Of a DNA stretch of 64,000 nt, positions 53,482 to 63,450 are shown one piece after another. The translations under genes and the position numbers were made by a program. The notes below the pieces were generated by a model. The model worked only from the letters and a program-made list of their open reading frames with translations. It had not been told where the DNA came from and did not search any database. Position 1 is the stretch's first letter, and every line of letters starts with the position of its first letter. Origin of the DNA: Clostridium_AT stratigraminis (GTDB taxonomy: Bacteria > Bacillota > Clostridia > Clostridiales > Clostridiaceae); the NCBI RefSeq assembly GCF_045310675.1, contig NZ_JBJHZZ010000006.1, positions 1 to 64,000 on the forward strand. Reading direction: 5' to 3'.

Positions 53482-55257
53482 CTACTTTATTATTGAAAGT
53501 CCTAATTCCTTAAGCTGGGTATCATCAACTATATTTGGAGCTTCAGTCATTGGATCAAAGGCATTTTGATTCTTAGGGAATGCTATTACGTCTTTTATAT
53601 TATCCCTATTACTTAAGAACATAATAAGTCTATCAAAACCAAAAGCCAATCCGCCGTGTGGAGGAGGTCCAAACTTAAATGCCTCAAGTAAGAAGCCAAA
53701 TCTCTCCCAGGCCTTTTCCTTTGTAAAGCCTAGAATATTAAACATTTTTTCCTGAAGGCTGCTGTCGTGAATTCTTATACTTCCGCCTCCTAGCTCTTCT
53801 CCATTTAGTACTATATCATAGGCCTTTGCACGTACCTTTGATGGATCTGTGTCAAGATACTCTATATCTTCATCCATTGGTGCTGTGAAAGGATGATGTT
53901 CAGCTTGATATCTATTTTCTTCTTCATTATAAGATACCAGTGGGAACTCAGTTACCCATACAAAGTTAAATTCTTTGTTATCTTTTAATATTTCTAATTT
54001 TTTAGCAAGTTCCAATCTAAGTGCTCCTAGTGCTTGAAGAACTACCTTATTGCTGTCAGAGAGTATTAATATTAAATCAGATGGTTTAGCTTCCATAACA
54101 TTTAATATTTCTTTAATCTCTTCTTCCTTAAGGAACTTAGATATAGGTGATTTTATTTCATCTTCCTTATAGGCAATATAAGCTAGGCCCTTTGCCTTAT
54201 AGGTCTTAACAAATTCTCCAAGTCTATCTATATCTTTTCTGCCCATGTTTGCTGAACTCGGAACCTTAATGGCTCTTACGCTGCCGCCAGCTTCTAAGGC
54301 ATCCTTGAACACTTTAAAATCAGCGTTTTTAACAACTTCACTTATATTAACTATTTCCATTCCAAATCTTAAATCTGGCTTATCTGAGCCGTATTTTTCC
54401 ATAGCAATTCTATAAGGCATTCTCTTTATTGGTGTTTGCACTTCTACATCTAATACATCTTTAAATACCTTTTTAATAAGTCCTTCATTCATGGCAATGA
54501 CGTCGTCCTGCTCAATAAAGCTCATTTCAATATCCACTTGTGTAAACTCTGGCTGTCTATTTGCTCTTAAGTCTTCGTCTCTAAAGCATTTTACAATTTG
54601 GAAATACTTATCAAAGCCTGAAACCATTAAAAGCTGCTTAAATAGCTGTGGTGACTGAGGCAGTGCATAGAACATTCCAGGATAATTTCTGCTTGGAACT
54701 AAATAGTCTCTTGCACCTTCTGGAGTACTCTTTGTAAGCATTGGTGTTTCTAATTCTAGGAAGCCATTTTCATCTAAGTAATCTCTTATAGACTTAGCTG
54801 CCTTATGTCTTATCATGAAGATGCTTTGCATATCTGGTCTTCTTAAGTCAAGATATCTATATTTCATTCTTATGTTTTCAGAGGCATCTAAGTTTTCTTT
54901 TATGTATATAGGTGGTGTTTCTGATTCAGATAATATTTTAATGCTCATTCCCTTTAATTCTACATTACCTGTAGGCATATTGGCATTTGGAGCCTCTCTT
55001 TTTACAATTTCTCCAGTCACTGCAAGGCAGTACTCGGATTTTACTGTATCAGCTTTTACAAAGGCTTCATTGTTTATAGCTTCACCAAACACTATCTGAA
55101 GTATGCCGGTTCTATCTCTTAAATCTACGAAAATAAGCCCGCCAAGATTTCTTTTCCTTTGAACCCAGCCCATTACAGTTACTTTATTTCCAATATGGGT
55201 GTCTCTAAGTTCACCGCACATTATGGTTCTTTTAAGTCCTAATAATGCTTCTCCCAT
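53482..55257 (-). CDS. aspS: Aspartyl-tRNA synthetase
   Basis: About 591 residues of the bacterial class IIb type: OB-fold anticodon domain (VMGWVQRKRNLGGLIFVDLRD), class II motif 2 (FRDEDLRANRQPEFTQ), the bacterial insertion domain in the middle, and motif 3 near the end (GLAFGFDRL). It charges tRNA-Asp. ATG 55257 is eight bases after GGAGG; ATG 55263 is too close. Confidence 0.97.
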   Translation of the reverse strand: MGEALLGLKRTIMCGELRDTHIGNKVTVMGWVQRKRNLGGLIFVDLRDRTGILQIVFGEAINNEAFVKADTVKSEYCLAVTGEIVKREAPNANMPTGNVELKGMSIKILSESETPPIYIKENLDASENIRMKYRYLDLRRPDMQSIFMIRHKAAKSIRDYLDENGFLELETPMLTKSTPEGARDYLVPSRNYPGMFYALPQSPQLFKQLLMVSGFDKYFQIVKCFRDEDLRANRQPEFTQVDIEMSFIEQDDVIAMNEGLIKKVFKDVLDVEVQTPIKRMPYRIAMEKYGSDKPDLRFGMEIVNISEVVKNADFKVFKDALEAGGSVRAIKVPSSANMGRKDIDRLGEFVKTYKAKGLAYIAYKEDEIKSPISKFLKEEEIKEILNVMEAKPSDLILILSDSNKVVLQALGALRLELAKKLEILKDNKEFNFVWVTEFPLVSYNEEENRYQAEHHPFTAPMDEDIEYLDTDPSKVRAKAYDIVLNGEELGGGSIRIHDSSLQEKMFNILGFTKEKAWERFGFLLEAFKFGPPPHGGLAFGFDRLIMFLSNRDNIKDVIAFPKNQNAFDPMTEAPNIVDDTQLKELGLSIIK

Positions 55258-55311
55258 TTTCATTCCTCCAAAATATTATTTATATAATTCAAAGTAAATC
55301 TACTAGTTGAA

Positions 55312-56784
55312 TTATTTATATAAACTATTTAATAGCTTATTTTTTTTATCAATCATTTCATCAATTCTTGAAATATACTCTTTTACATCTTTAACATTAA
55401 AGTGCCTTTCTAATCTGTCTTCCTTAAGGAAAACAACCTTTGAGGCTGCATCTGCTCCATGAGCTATTATAGTCTGTTTTTCCTCAATCATTTGAATATT
55501 ATATAGTCCTTCTTTGCCATCTAAGGCATAGCCTATGTTCTCCATATTGCCTATCATATTTTTTTGCCTGTACATATAATAAGGCTTCATGTTTAAAAGC
55601 TTTGCAAGTTCTGCTGTTTTATTATACATCTTTATGATTTCATCTTGACATAGCCTTTTTATTTCTTCACCATTTATAAGCTTTTCATGAATTCTGGAAG
55701 CTCTTTTAATAGCTAGGCCATGTACGGTAATGCTGTCAGGCTTTAGTTTTAAAATTTCACTACAGGTATTATTTATTTCCTCTAAGCCTTCATTTTCAAG
55801 CCCTACAATAATATCCATATTAATATTATCAAAGCCAATTTCCCTAGCTAAATTAAATTTATCTACTACATCTTTAGCTGAATGAGCCCTGCCAATTCGT
55901 TTTAAGGTAGCATCATTCATGCTTTGAGGATTTATACTAATTCTATTTACAGCATAATTTTTCATTGTTATAAGCTTATTTTCGGTAATGCTGTCTGGTC
56001 TTCCGCATTCCACAGTAAATTCCTGAGGTTTATATTTTACTATAATTTCATTATATATAGTTTTCATTAGGTTCTCAAATTGCATTTCATTTATGGAGGT
56101 AGGTGTACCACCTCCAAAATAAGCACACTGAAGCTTTAAATTTTTTTCTTCAAGATACCTGCTTGTATTTATAATTTCCTTAGTTAAGGCTTCTAAGTAA
56201 GGCTCAACAAGCTTGCCTAGGCTAGCTATTGGATTTGAGGCAAAGGAACAATAGGAGCATCTTGTTGGGCAAAATGGCATTCCTATATAAATACTAATAT
56301 TTTTGTCATCTGAATTTATAAAGCTGTCTTCAAGCCTAGCTATGTCTATACAAAGTCTTGTTTTCTCTTCTGAAGCTTCGTAATGTTTCTTGTAGTAATC
56401 TATTATCTCACTATCCCTGCTGCCTTCCTTTAAAAGCTTAACGGCTATTTTACTTGGCCTAATACCTAGCATAGTACCCCAAGGAAAATTCATTTTAGTT
56501 TTATTCTTAAAAAACAAAAAAATTCCTAGTTTAATTTCATCTGAAAGCTTTATATCCTTTGTAAAAACATATTTAAATTCTTCTGTAGATTCCTTTATTA
56601 AAATTTCATCATCTGTAATTGTTATATAATAATCTGCTAAGGGTTCATTACCATTATTAGTAATATTGCTTTCCTTACCTTCCTTAGCATTTATAAATTC
56701 TATGTCATAAAGTGTAAAATACAAATTTATTATCTGAAAAACATCATATCTATATTTTAAGTCATTAAGGTAAACTTTAATCAT
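55312..56784 (-). CDS. hemZ: HemZ-type oxygen-independent coproporphyrinogen dehydrogenase
   Basis: 490 residues, radical SAM. The cluster motif is in GMPFCPTRCSYCSF (CxxxCxxC, near 170-180), with YFGGGTPT as the SAM-binding glycine motif. The N-terminal 150 residues are the clostridial HemZ extension. It is likely to act in haem/porphyrin synthesis, though some HemZ/HemW-like proteins have other roles. Confidence 0.88.
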   Translation of the reverse strand: MIKVYLNDLKYRYDVFQIINLYFTLYDIEFINAKEGKESNITNNGNEPLADYYITITDDEILIKESTEEFKYVFTKDIKLSDEIKLGIFLFFKNKTKMNFPWGTMLGIRPSKIAVKLLKEGSRDSEIIDYYKKHYEASEEKTRLCIDIARLEDSFINSDDKNISIYIGMPFCPTRCSYCSFASNPIASLGKLVEPYLEALTKEIINTSRYLEEKNLKLQCAYFGGGTPTSINEMQFENLMKTIYNEIIVKYKPQEFTVECGRPDSITENKLITMKNYAVNRISINPQSMNDATLKRIGRAHSAKDVVDKFNLAREIGFDNINMDIIVGLENEGLEEINNTCSEILKLKPDSITVHGLAIKRASRIHEKLINGEEIKRLCQDEIIKMYNKTAELAKLLNMKPYYMYRQKNMIGNMENIGYALDGKEGLYNIQMIEEKQTIIAHGADAASKVVFLKEDRLERHFNVKDVKEYISRIDEMIDKKNKLLNSLYK

Positions 56785-56898
56785 AATTCTCTCCTTATAT
56801 TCTGTAAAAGGATATTTTTCACTCCCTTTTTAATGCAGGTAATACCTAGCTTTAAATGCAATTAAAACTTTGCAAGGGTCTAATTAAAGCCCTTAAGT

Positions 56899-57513
56899 TT
56901 AAAGGAAAGAATTATTCTCTTTTTCATAGCCGATTGTAGTCATTGGTCCATGACCGGGATAAACATTTACTGCCTCATCCAGTACTAAAAGCTTGCTTTT
57001 AATGCTGTGAATTAAGGTTTCAAAGTTTCCACCAGTTAAATCCGTTCTTCCTATGGAACGAAGAAAAAGTGTATCTCCTGTAAATAGGTTATTTTCTGCC
57101 TTGTAGCATACTCCCCCTGGAGTGTGTCCAGGAGTTTCTATAACTTCAATTGCAACGCTTCCAATATTAAAGCTAGTATTTTCCTTAACATCCATTGTAA
57201 GCTTTACATCCTGCCCCTTGTATTTTAGCGGCCCTAACATAAAATTATTTTCTATAATAAGTCTTCCGTCGGCCTCATTTATGTGTGCTTGAGTCTTATA
57301 TTTTTCCATAAAATAGCCTACAGCACCTGTATGATCTAAGTGCCCATGAGTTAGCAGTATATATTTTACCTCTGCACCTATTTTACTTAAATAATTATCT
57401 ATATCCTCAGGGTCTCCACCTGGATCTAAAACTGCACATTCTTTTGTTACTTCGTCCATTAATATATAGCAGTTTGCAGCATATACTCCAGCTGGAATTC
57501 TCTTAATAAGCAT
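56899..57513 (-). CDS. MBL-fold metallo-hydrolase (glyoxalase II-like)
   Basis: 204 residues with THGHLDHTG (two metal sites), ETPGHTPGG and a C-terminal YPGHGPMT. It resembles the short GloB-like hydrolases, which cleave S-acyl or similar thioesters. The substrate is not certain. It lies in the hemZ-relA run of housekeeping genes. Confidence 0.88.
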   Translation of the reverse strand: MLIKRIPAGVYAANCYILMDEVTKECAVLDPGGDPEDIDNYLSKIGAEVKYILLTHGHLDHTGAVGYFMEKYKTQAHINEADGRLIIENNFMLGPLKYKGQDVKLTMDVKENTSFNIGSVAIEVIETPGHTPGGVCYKAENNLFTGDTLFLRSIGRTDLTGGNFETLIHSIKSKLLVLDEAVNVYPGHGPMTTIGYEKENNSFL

Positions 57514-57587
57514 AGCCTCACCTCATAAAGTACAAAATCCATTTTGTTATTTTTAAATTACCATAACAAATATTTTTATAAGTAAAT

Positions 57588-58037
57588 TTAAAATTGTTTT
57601 TTACTATCTATAAGAAGGGTAACCGGTCCGTCATTTTCTATAGAAACCAACATATCTGCTCCAAAGCTTCCGGTCTCTACATTTCCTAGAACCTCACAGC
57701 AGAGCTTAACAAACTCATTATATAGTTTTTCTGACTCTTCACCTGCAAGAGCATCAATAAAGCTTGGTCTTCTACCTCTTCTGCAGTCTCCATATAGGGT
57801 AAACTGAGATATAACCAGCAGTTCCCCCTTAACTTCTAATAAGGATTTGTTTAATTTTCCATCTTCATCTTCGAAGATTCTTAAATTAATCACCTTGTCT
57901 CTAATATATATAGCATCCTCATAGGTGTCATCCCTTGATATCCCTATGAGAAGATTTAAGCCCTTCCCTATTTTACCTATTACTTTATTGTCTACGGAAA
58001 CACTAGAGGATTTAACTCTCTGCACCACAGCTCTCAA
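57588..58037 (-). CDS. dtd: D-aminoacyl-tRNA deacylase
   Basis: 149 residues starting RAVVQRVKSSSVSVDN, with SQFTLYGDCRRGRRPSF and a C-terminal NDGPVTL, the gating motifs of DTD. It removes D-amino acids from tRNA. The most likely start is TTG 58037 (GGAAGTGG upstream); longer forms overlap relA. It follows relA by 13 bp. Confidence 0.93.
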   Translation of the reverse strand: MRAVVQRVKSSSVSVDNKVIGKIGKGLNLLIGISRDDTYEDAIYIRDKVINLRIFEDEDGKLNKSLLEVKGELLVISQFTLYGDCRRGRRPSFIDALAGEESEKLYNEFVKLCCEVLGNVETGSFGADMLVSIENDGPVTLLIDSKKQF

Positions 58038-58050
58038 ATTTACCACTTCC

Positions 58051-60246
58051 TTAAGACTTTGTTCTATAAACTTCCAATACACCTTCAAGCCTTCTGATTT
58101 TTTTCATAAGCTCTTTTAAATGCTCTATATCTGATATTTTAAGCTTTACAGTTATAACTGCAATATTATTTTTTATAGTTTTAGCATTAACAGCGCTGAG
58201 AAAGGTCTTTGTTTCTATGATTAACTCCATTATTTCAGATAGAAGCCCTTCTCTGTCGTCTGCCTTAACTTGAATTTCCGTAATATAGTCACTCCCCTTA
58301 GCTGTTCCCCAGCTTACCTCAACAATTTTATTTTCATCGTTTGATAATATACTGGATAGGTTTTTACAGTCAGTTCTATGAATTGATACACCTCTGCCTT
58401 TAGTAATATAGCCAAGTATTTCGTCTCCTGGAACAGGATTACAGCACTTTGCAAATCTTATTAAGATATTGCTTATACCCTTTACTTGAACGCTGTGGCT
58501 AAGGCTTTTTAGTTTACTAGGGGTATCTGCACTTTTAGCAATGGCTTTATTCATCTGCTCTTCTAACACTTTAACAGCCTGAGCTTCTTGCTTATTTGTT
58601 TTATTATAGCTTTCCTTTAGTCTTTGAACTATGGTAGAAGGTGTTATATCCCCAAAGGAAACAGATACAAATATATCATCGATACTATTCATGTTATATT
58701 TCTTTAGAAGCTGTTCAAGGCCCTCCCCTTTAGCAAGCTCACCAAAGTTGAAGCCCTGCCTTTTGGTCTCTTTTTCAAGTAAGTCTTTACCCTTAACTAT
58801 ATTTTCTTCTCTTTTAACCTTTTTAAACCAAGACCTGATTTTACTTTTAGCTTGATTGCTTTTAGCTATATTAAGCCAATCAATACTTGGTCCCTTAGGA
58901 ATGGAAGAGGTTAGAATATCTATAATTTCGCCTGTTTGAAGCTCATAATCAAGGGGTACCATTTTACTATTAACCTTAGCTCCTGTGCATCTGTTGCCTA
59001 TGTCTGTATGTATCCTATATGCAAAGTCAATAGGAGTTGATCCACTAGGTAAGTTTATAACCGAACCTTTAGGAGTGAATACAAATATTTCATCAGAAAA
59101 CAGGTCAATTTTAAAGCTTTCCATAAACTCTTCAGCATCAGAGGTATCCCTTTGCCACTCTAACATTTCTCTAAGCCAGGTAAGCTTTGTATCAAGACTA
59201 CCAGCTGCCGTTCCGGCACTTGTTTCCTTGTACTTCCAATGGGCAGCAATACCATATTCTGCAGTTTTATGCATTTCAAAGGTTCTAATTTGAATTTCAA
59301 AAGGCTTACCTTCATGACCAATAACAGTAGAATGAAGGGATTGGTACATGTTTGGCTTCGGCATTGCAATGTAGTCCTTAAACCTGCCTGGTATAGGTTT
59401 ATACATGGTATGTACAATTCCTAAAGCCGCATAGCAGTCTCTAACATTATTAACTAAAATTCTTACAGCCGTTAAATCAAAAATCTGATCAATGGTTTTA
59501 TTTTTGTTTATCATCTTGCGATAAATACTATATAGATGTTTTGGTCTTCCATCAATATCTGAGCTTATTCCCGCTTTAAGTAAGTTTTCTTCTAATTCTT
59601 TAGTAATGTCACTAATATAATCTTCTCTTTCTACCCTCTTCTCAGATATCTGTTTAACCAAGTCATAATACTCATTTGGATTTGTATATCTAAAAGCTAA
59701 GTCTTCAAGTTCCCATTTAATTTTTGAAATACCAAGCCTATGTGCAAGAGGAGCATATATATCGAAGGTTTCCTTTGCAGTTTGCTTTTGTTTCTCAATT
59801 GACTTATATTTTAGGGTTCTCATATTGTGAAGTCTATCTGCTAATTTTATTAATATTACTCTTACATCCCTAGCCATAGCTAGCAGCATTTTTCTAACAT
59901 TGTCAGCTTGCTGCTCTTCTTTAGTTTTAAATTCTATTTTGTCAAGCTTAGTAACACCATCAACTAGATTTGCAACTTCTTCATTAAACTCTCTTACAAT
60001 ATCATCAAAGCTATAAGGTGTATCTTCTATTACATCATGGAGTAATCCAGCAGCTATAGTATTAGTATCCAGGCCCATTTCTACAAGTATACAGGCAACC
60101 TCTACAGGATGAGAAATATAGGGTTCACCTGATTCTCTTTTTTGCTCTTTATGGGCATCAAATGCTAAATTATATGCTTTTGTGATAAATTCCTTATTAA
60201 CATTGCTATGATTTCTTTCAATTGTATCCATTAATTTACTAAGCAT
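58051..60246 (-). CDS. relA: Bifunctional (p)ppGpp synthetase/hydrolase
   Basis: 731 residues: HD hydrolase (HPVEVACILVEM, GLLHDVIEDT), synthetase (LFRYTN..., YQSLHSTVIG), TGS (EIFVFTPKGSVINLPSG), zinc-finger-like CCNPVPGD and a C-terminal ACT domain. It makes and breaks the starvation alarmone. AGGAGAG lies upstream of ATG 60246. dtd follows closely, an order common in Firmicutes. Confidence 0.96.
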   Translation of the reverse strand: MLSKLMDTIERNHSNVNKEFITKAYNLAFDAHKEQKRESGEPYISHPVEVACILVEMGLDTNTIAAGLLHDVIEDTPYSFDDIVREFNEEVANLVDGVTKLDKIEFKTKEEQQADNVRKMLLAMARDVRVILIKLADRLHNMRTLKYKSIEKQKQTAKETFDIYAPLAHRLGISKIKWELEDLAFRYTNPNEYYDLVKQISEKRVEREDYISDITKELEENLLKAGISSDIDGRPKHLYSIYRKMINKNKTIDQIFDLTAVRILVNNVRDCYAALGIVHTMYKPIPGRFKDYIAMPKPNMYQSLHSTVIGHEGKPFEIQIRTFEMHKTAEYGIAAHWKYKETSAGTAAGSLDTKLTWLREMLEWQRDTSDAEEFMESFKIDLFSDEIFVFTPKGSVINLPSGSTPIDFAYRIHTDIGNRCTGAKVNSKMVPLDYELQTGEIIDILTSSIPKGPSIDWLNIAKSNQAKSKIRSWFKKVKREENIVKGKDLLEKETKRQGFNFGELAKGEGLEQLLKKYNMNSIDDIFVSVSFGDITPSTIVQRLKESYNKTNKQEAQAVKVLEEQMNKAIAKSADTPSKLKSLSHSVQVKGISNILIRFAKCCNPVPGDEILGYITKGRGVSIHRTDCKNLSSILSNDENKIVEVSWGTAKGSDYITEIQVKADDREGLLSEIMELIIETKTFLSAVNAKTIKNNIAVITVKLKISDIEHLKELMKKIRRLEGVLEVYRTKS

Positions 60247-60270
60247 TTGGATTACTCTCCTAAAATCAAA

Positions 60271-60291
60271 GGCTGGTTAATTCAACCAGCC
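60271..60291 (-). terminator. Hairpin between apt and relA
   Basis: GGCTGGTT/AACCAGCC with a 5-base loop, followed by TTTGATTTT on the minus strand. It lies just upstream of the relA ribosome-binding site and may partly terminate apt transcription. Confidence 0.55.
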
Positions 60292-60406
60292 GTTATTTTT
60301 ACTAATATTATATAATATTATGTAGAAATTTGCAATTTAAAAATTGAATTTCATTATCAGATAAACGTCTTAAAATAATGTTGAAACTTGGTTGTTTAGT
60401 AACCAA

Positions 60407-60925
60407 TTAAAACTCATATTCTACTAAGGATAATATATCATGTCCTTCTAACTTGTCTCTTCCCTTAAGTCCAGTTAGTTCTATAACAAAATCTATTGAA
60501 GCCACAACTCCACCAACTTGTTCAACAAGCTTTGCTACGGAGCCGATTGTTCCACCAGTTGCAAGCAAATCATCTACAATTGCAACTCTTTGACCTGGAA
60601 GTATGGCATCCTTATGAATTTCTAGTTCGTCACTTCCGTATTCCAAATCATAGCTTACTCCTATAGTATCAAATGGAAGTTTCCCTGGCTTTCTAACAGG
60701 TACAAATCCAACTCCTAAGGCATAAGCTACTGGTGCTCCAAATAAAAAGCCTCTAGCTTCTGGTCCAACAACTACATCAATGTTCTTATCCTTTAAATGT
60801 TTAGCAATAGTATCTATAGTATATTTTAAAGCTTCTCCATCTTCAAGAATTGTAGTAACATCCTTAAAGCTAATTCCTTCCTTTGGAAAGTCCTCAATAA
60901 CTCTTATTTTTTCTTTTAAATCCAC
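60407..60925 (-). CDS. apt: Adenine phosphoribosyltransferase
   Basis: 172 residues: IRVIEDFPKEGISFKD at the start, GPEARGFLFG, and the PRPP loop VDDLLATGGT. It salvages adenine to AMP. GTG 60925 has AAAGGGGG upstream and gives the normal length; the open frame extends 49 codons further without any similarity. Confidence 0.96.
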   Translation of the reverse strand: MDLKEKIRVIEDFPKEGISFKDVTTILEDGEALKYTIDTIAKHLKDKNIDVVVGPEARGFLFGAPVAYALGVGFVPVRKPGKLPFDTIGVSYDLEYGSDELEIHKDAILPGQRVAIVDDLLATGGTIGSVAKLVEQVGGVVASIDFVIELTGLKGRDKLEGHDILSLVEYEF

Positions 60926-61117
60926 TTTTAGTTCCCCCTTTGAACTTTGTCCTTTTACGTAATTTACGAATATTATTTTATAGTATAAAATTATTATGCG
61001 GCATTGAAATTTCCCAAGTTTAAGTTGTTGTAATAATTCACTTAATCTATTATTCAAATAATACTTATACATTATACATTAATTGTTCAGTAATTTTCAA
61101 GCTTTAAATAAAATAAT

Positions 61118-61170
61118 AATGGCAGACACAAGAGTTATTGAGTAAAAGAATAACTCCTGTGCCTGCCATT
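61118..61170 (-). terminator. Terminator behind secDF
   Basis: A 22-bp stem with two mismatches (61118-61139 with 61149-61170) and a 9-base loop, then ATTATTTTA on the minus strand, 34 bp past the secF stop. Confidence 0.85.
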
Positions 61171-61203
61171 TGTTTTAATTATATGGTTAACATTTGTTTT
61201 TTA

Positions 61204-62091
61204 TTATGCTGGGCTGCTTGCTAAAGCTTTTTTCTTTCTTTTCTTTAGAAGTACCCATAAAGGGCTAGCTATAAATATTGAAGAATAACAACCAGATGCT
61301 ATACCTATTATTAAAGGAAAAGCGAAGTTTCTAACTGAAGGTACAAATATATATACTGCAGTTATAGTAATTAAAACTGTTAATACGGTATTTATAGATC
61401 TAGTCATTGTTTGAGTTATACTTGCATTAGCAAGTGCTGTAAAGTCGTTCTTCTTCATATATTTTTGATTTTCTCTAATTCTATCAAATACAACTATAGT
61501 ATCATTAATAGAGTAACCAATTACAGTTAACATTGCTGCTATAAAGGCAGAGTCAACTGGAACCTTAAATAAGGCATATACTCCAAGGGTTATAAGTACA
61601 TCATGCAAAAGTGAAATAATAGCAGCTACTCCAAAGTTAAATTCAAACCTTATTCCTATATATATAAGCATTGCAATTGTTGCTATAATAAGTGCCAATC
61701 CAGCTTTTTGCTTTAATTCGTTACCTATAGATGCTCCAACGTTATCCTGGCTTATTAAATCGCTGTCTTTAAGTTTATATTTATCCTTTATTTCCTTAAA
61801 CATATTAGCAATTTGCTCACCGGTTAAGCTGTTACTCTTAATTTCAAGTTCAGGAGCAGTGTTTCCTTCTGGAGTTGATTTATTGGTTAAAGCCTGTTTA
61901 TCGTATTTTTGTATTATTGTATCTACATCTGACTTTGTAAAGTCTTTTTCCATGTTAACTCTGATTATGGTACCGCCTTTAAAATCTATACCAAAATCAA
62001 GACCTCTAGTAGCTAATCCTCCAAGTCCTATTACAATAACAATTGCTGAAATTGTAAACCACAGCCAGGTTTTTTCAATTATCTTTAGCAT
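61204..62091 (-). CDS. secF: Protein translocase subunit SecF
   Basis: 295 residues, six membrane segments, with LATRGLDFGIDFKGGT at the start and GYSINDTIVVFDRIRE in the fourth segment, both SecF signatures. It uses the ion gradient to assist Sec export. It starts 1 bp after the secD stop. Confidence 0.96.
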   Translation of the reverse strand: MLKIIEKTWLWFTISAIVIVIGLGGLATRGLDFGIDFKGGTIIRVNMEKDFTKSDVDTIIQKYDKQALTNKSTPEGNTAPELEIKSNSLTGEQIANMFKEIKDKYKLKDSDLISQDNVGASIGNELKQKAGLALIIATIAMLIYIGIRFEFNFGVAAIISLLHDVLITLGVYALFKVPVDSAFIAAMLTVIGYSINDTIVVFDRIRENQKYMKKNDFTALANASITQTMTRSINTVLTVLITITAVYIFVPSVRNFAFPLIIGIASGCYSSIFIASPLWVLLKKRKKKALASSPA

Positions 62092-62092
62092 T

Positions 62093-63358
62093 TTATTTCA
62101 CACCCCTTCTCATGTCATGTACTCCGAATGTTCCAATAGTCCACTTTTTATTAAACCAGCCCATATTAACTGCAAGCTTAGTAATAGCCTTAGTGAAGGT
62201 AATTGCAGTGAACATACTTAGAAGTACACCTATAATCAGGGTAAGAGCGAAGCCTTTAACTGTTCCGGATCCTAGAGAGTAAAGTACAATACCCGATATA
62301 ACCGTAGTAAGATTTGAGTCTATTATTGATGACATAGCTCTGTGGAAACCTGCATCAATAGCTGACTTTGGCGATTTTCCAGCCTTCAGCTCTTCCTTGG
62401 TTCTTTCAATTATGAGTACATTGGCATCTACCGCCATACCTACTGTAAGCAGGAAGCCTGCAATGCCTGAAAGGGTTAAAGTAGCTCCAATTAATGAGAA
62501 AATAAGTAGTAATAATATCATGTAAAGTACTAGGGATATATTTGCTAAAAAACCTGGTACTCTATAATATAGAAGCATAAATAAAAATACTATTCCAATA
62601 CCAACTTCTCCTGCCTTTATACTCTGAGGCATAGCATTGGCTCCAAGTGTTGGGCCAACAACATTAACAGAAGCTGTTTTTAAGGTTACAGGAAGTGCAC
62701 CGGATTTTATTATACTGGCAGTGTTTTTAGCTTCAGTCAAATCCTTGCTTCCAGTAATTTGGGCCTTACCATCTGTAATAACTGCCTGAACTGTAGGGCT
62801 GCTTATTAATTGATCATCCATATATATAGATATTGGCTGACCAATAAATTTTGCAGTTGCATCAGCAAACTTCTTAGTTCCGGAAGTATTTAATTCCAGG
62901 CTTATAATTGGCTGACCAGTTTGATCTATCATAGCAGTTGCATCTTTTACATCATCCTTACCAGTTAAGATGTCAACATTATCTGGACCTTTGAATTTTA
63001 AAACACCGGGTTTCCCTATTGTGTCTATTACCTGCTTTGTATCAAACACACCAGGAATATCAATTCTTATTCTTGAACCTTCTTTAGAAATTGAAGTTTC
63101 ACTAACTCCCATTTTATTTATTCTTAGAGATAATAGTTCAATGGTTCTATCTAAATCCGCTTGAGATGGCTTGTTGCCTTGGATCTCCATAAGTGCAGAA
63201 ACACCGCCTTGAAGATCAAGCCCTCTGTTTATTGTTTCTGAAAATGGTTTTATCCTATAGTCACCAATTACAATACCCTTAATACCACTATAGGCTAAAA
63301 AGAAAATAACAAGAATAATAGCTAAAAATGTTGCTGTACTTTTCCCTTTTGATTTCAT
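62093..63358 (-). CDS. secD: Protein translocase subunit SecD
   Basis: 421 residues with GLDLQGGVSALMEI, the P1 periplasmic domain, and the membrane motif GMAVDANVLIIERTKEEL. It is shorter than enteric SecD (no P1 head extension), as usual in Firmicutes. It is co-transcribed with secF and follows the SCIFF maturase gene. Confidence 0.96.
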   Translation of the reverse strand: MKSKGKSTATFLAIILVIFFLAYSGIKGIVIGDYRIKPFSETINRGLDLQGGVSALMEIQGNKPSQADLDRTIELLSLRINKMGVSETSISKEGSRIRIDIPGVFDTKQVIDTIGKPGVLKFKGPDNVDILTGKDDVKDATAMIDQTGQPIISLELNTSGTKKFADATAKFIGQPISIYMDDQLISSPTVQAVITDGKAQITGSKDLTEAKNTASIIKSGALPVTLKTASVNVVGPTLGANAMPQSIKAGEVGIGIVFLFMLLYYRVPGFLANISLVLYMILLLLIFSLIGATLTLSGIAGFLLTVGMAVDANVLIIERTKEELKAGKSPKSAIDAGFHRAMSSIIDSNLTTVISGIVLYSLGSGTVKGFALTLIIGVLLSMFTAITFTKAITKLAVNMGWFNKKWTIGTFGVHDMRRGVK

Positions 63359-63450
63359 CTTTATCCCCCTTCGTATACTTTCATCGCTTACGCTGTTAGA
63401 GTTAATTATATTACCTTTTCAAAATATAGTCAACTTTGGTTAAATATGTC

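Noticed and set aside
55258..55311. T-box or other leader before aspS
   Set aside because: Only about 54 bp separate aspS from hemZ, too short for a T-box, and no specifier/antiterminator pattern is visible.
60926..61072. 49-codon extension of Apt
   Set aside because: GTG 60925 has a strong ribosome-binding site and the extension resembles nothing.
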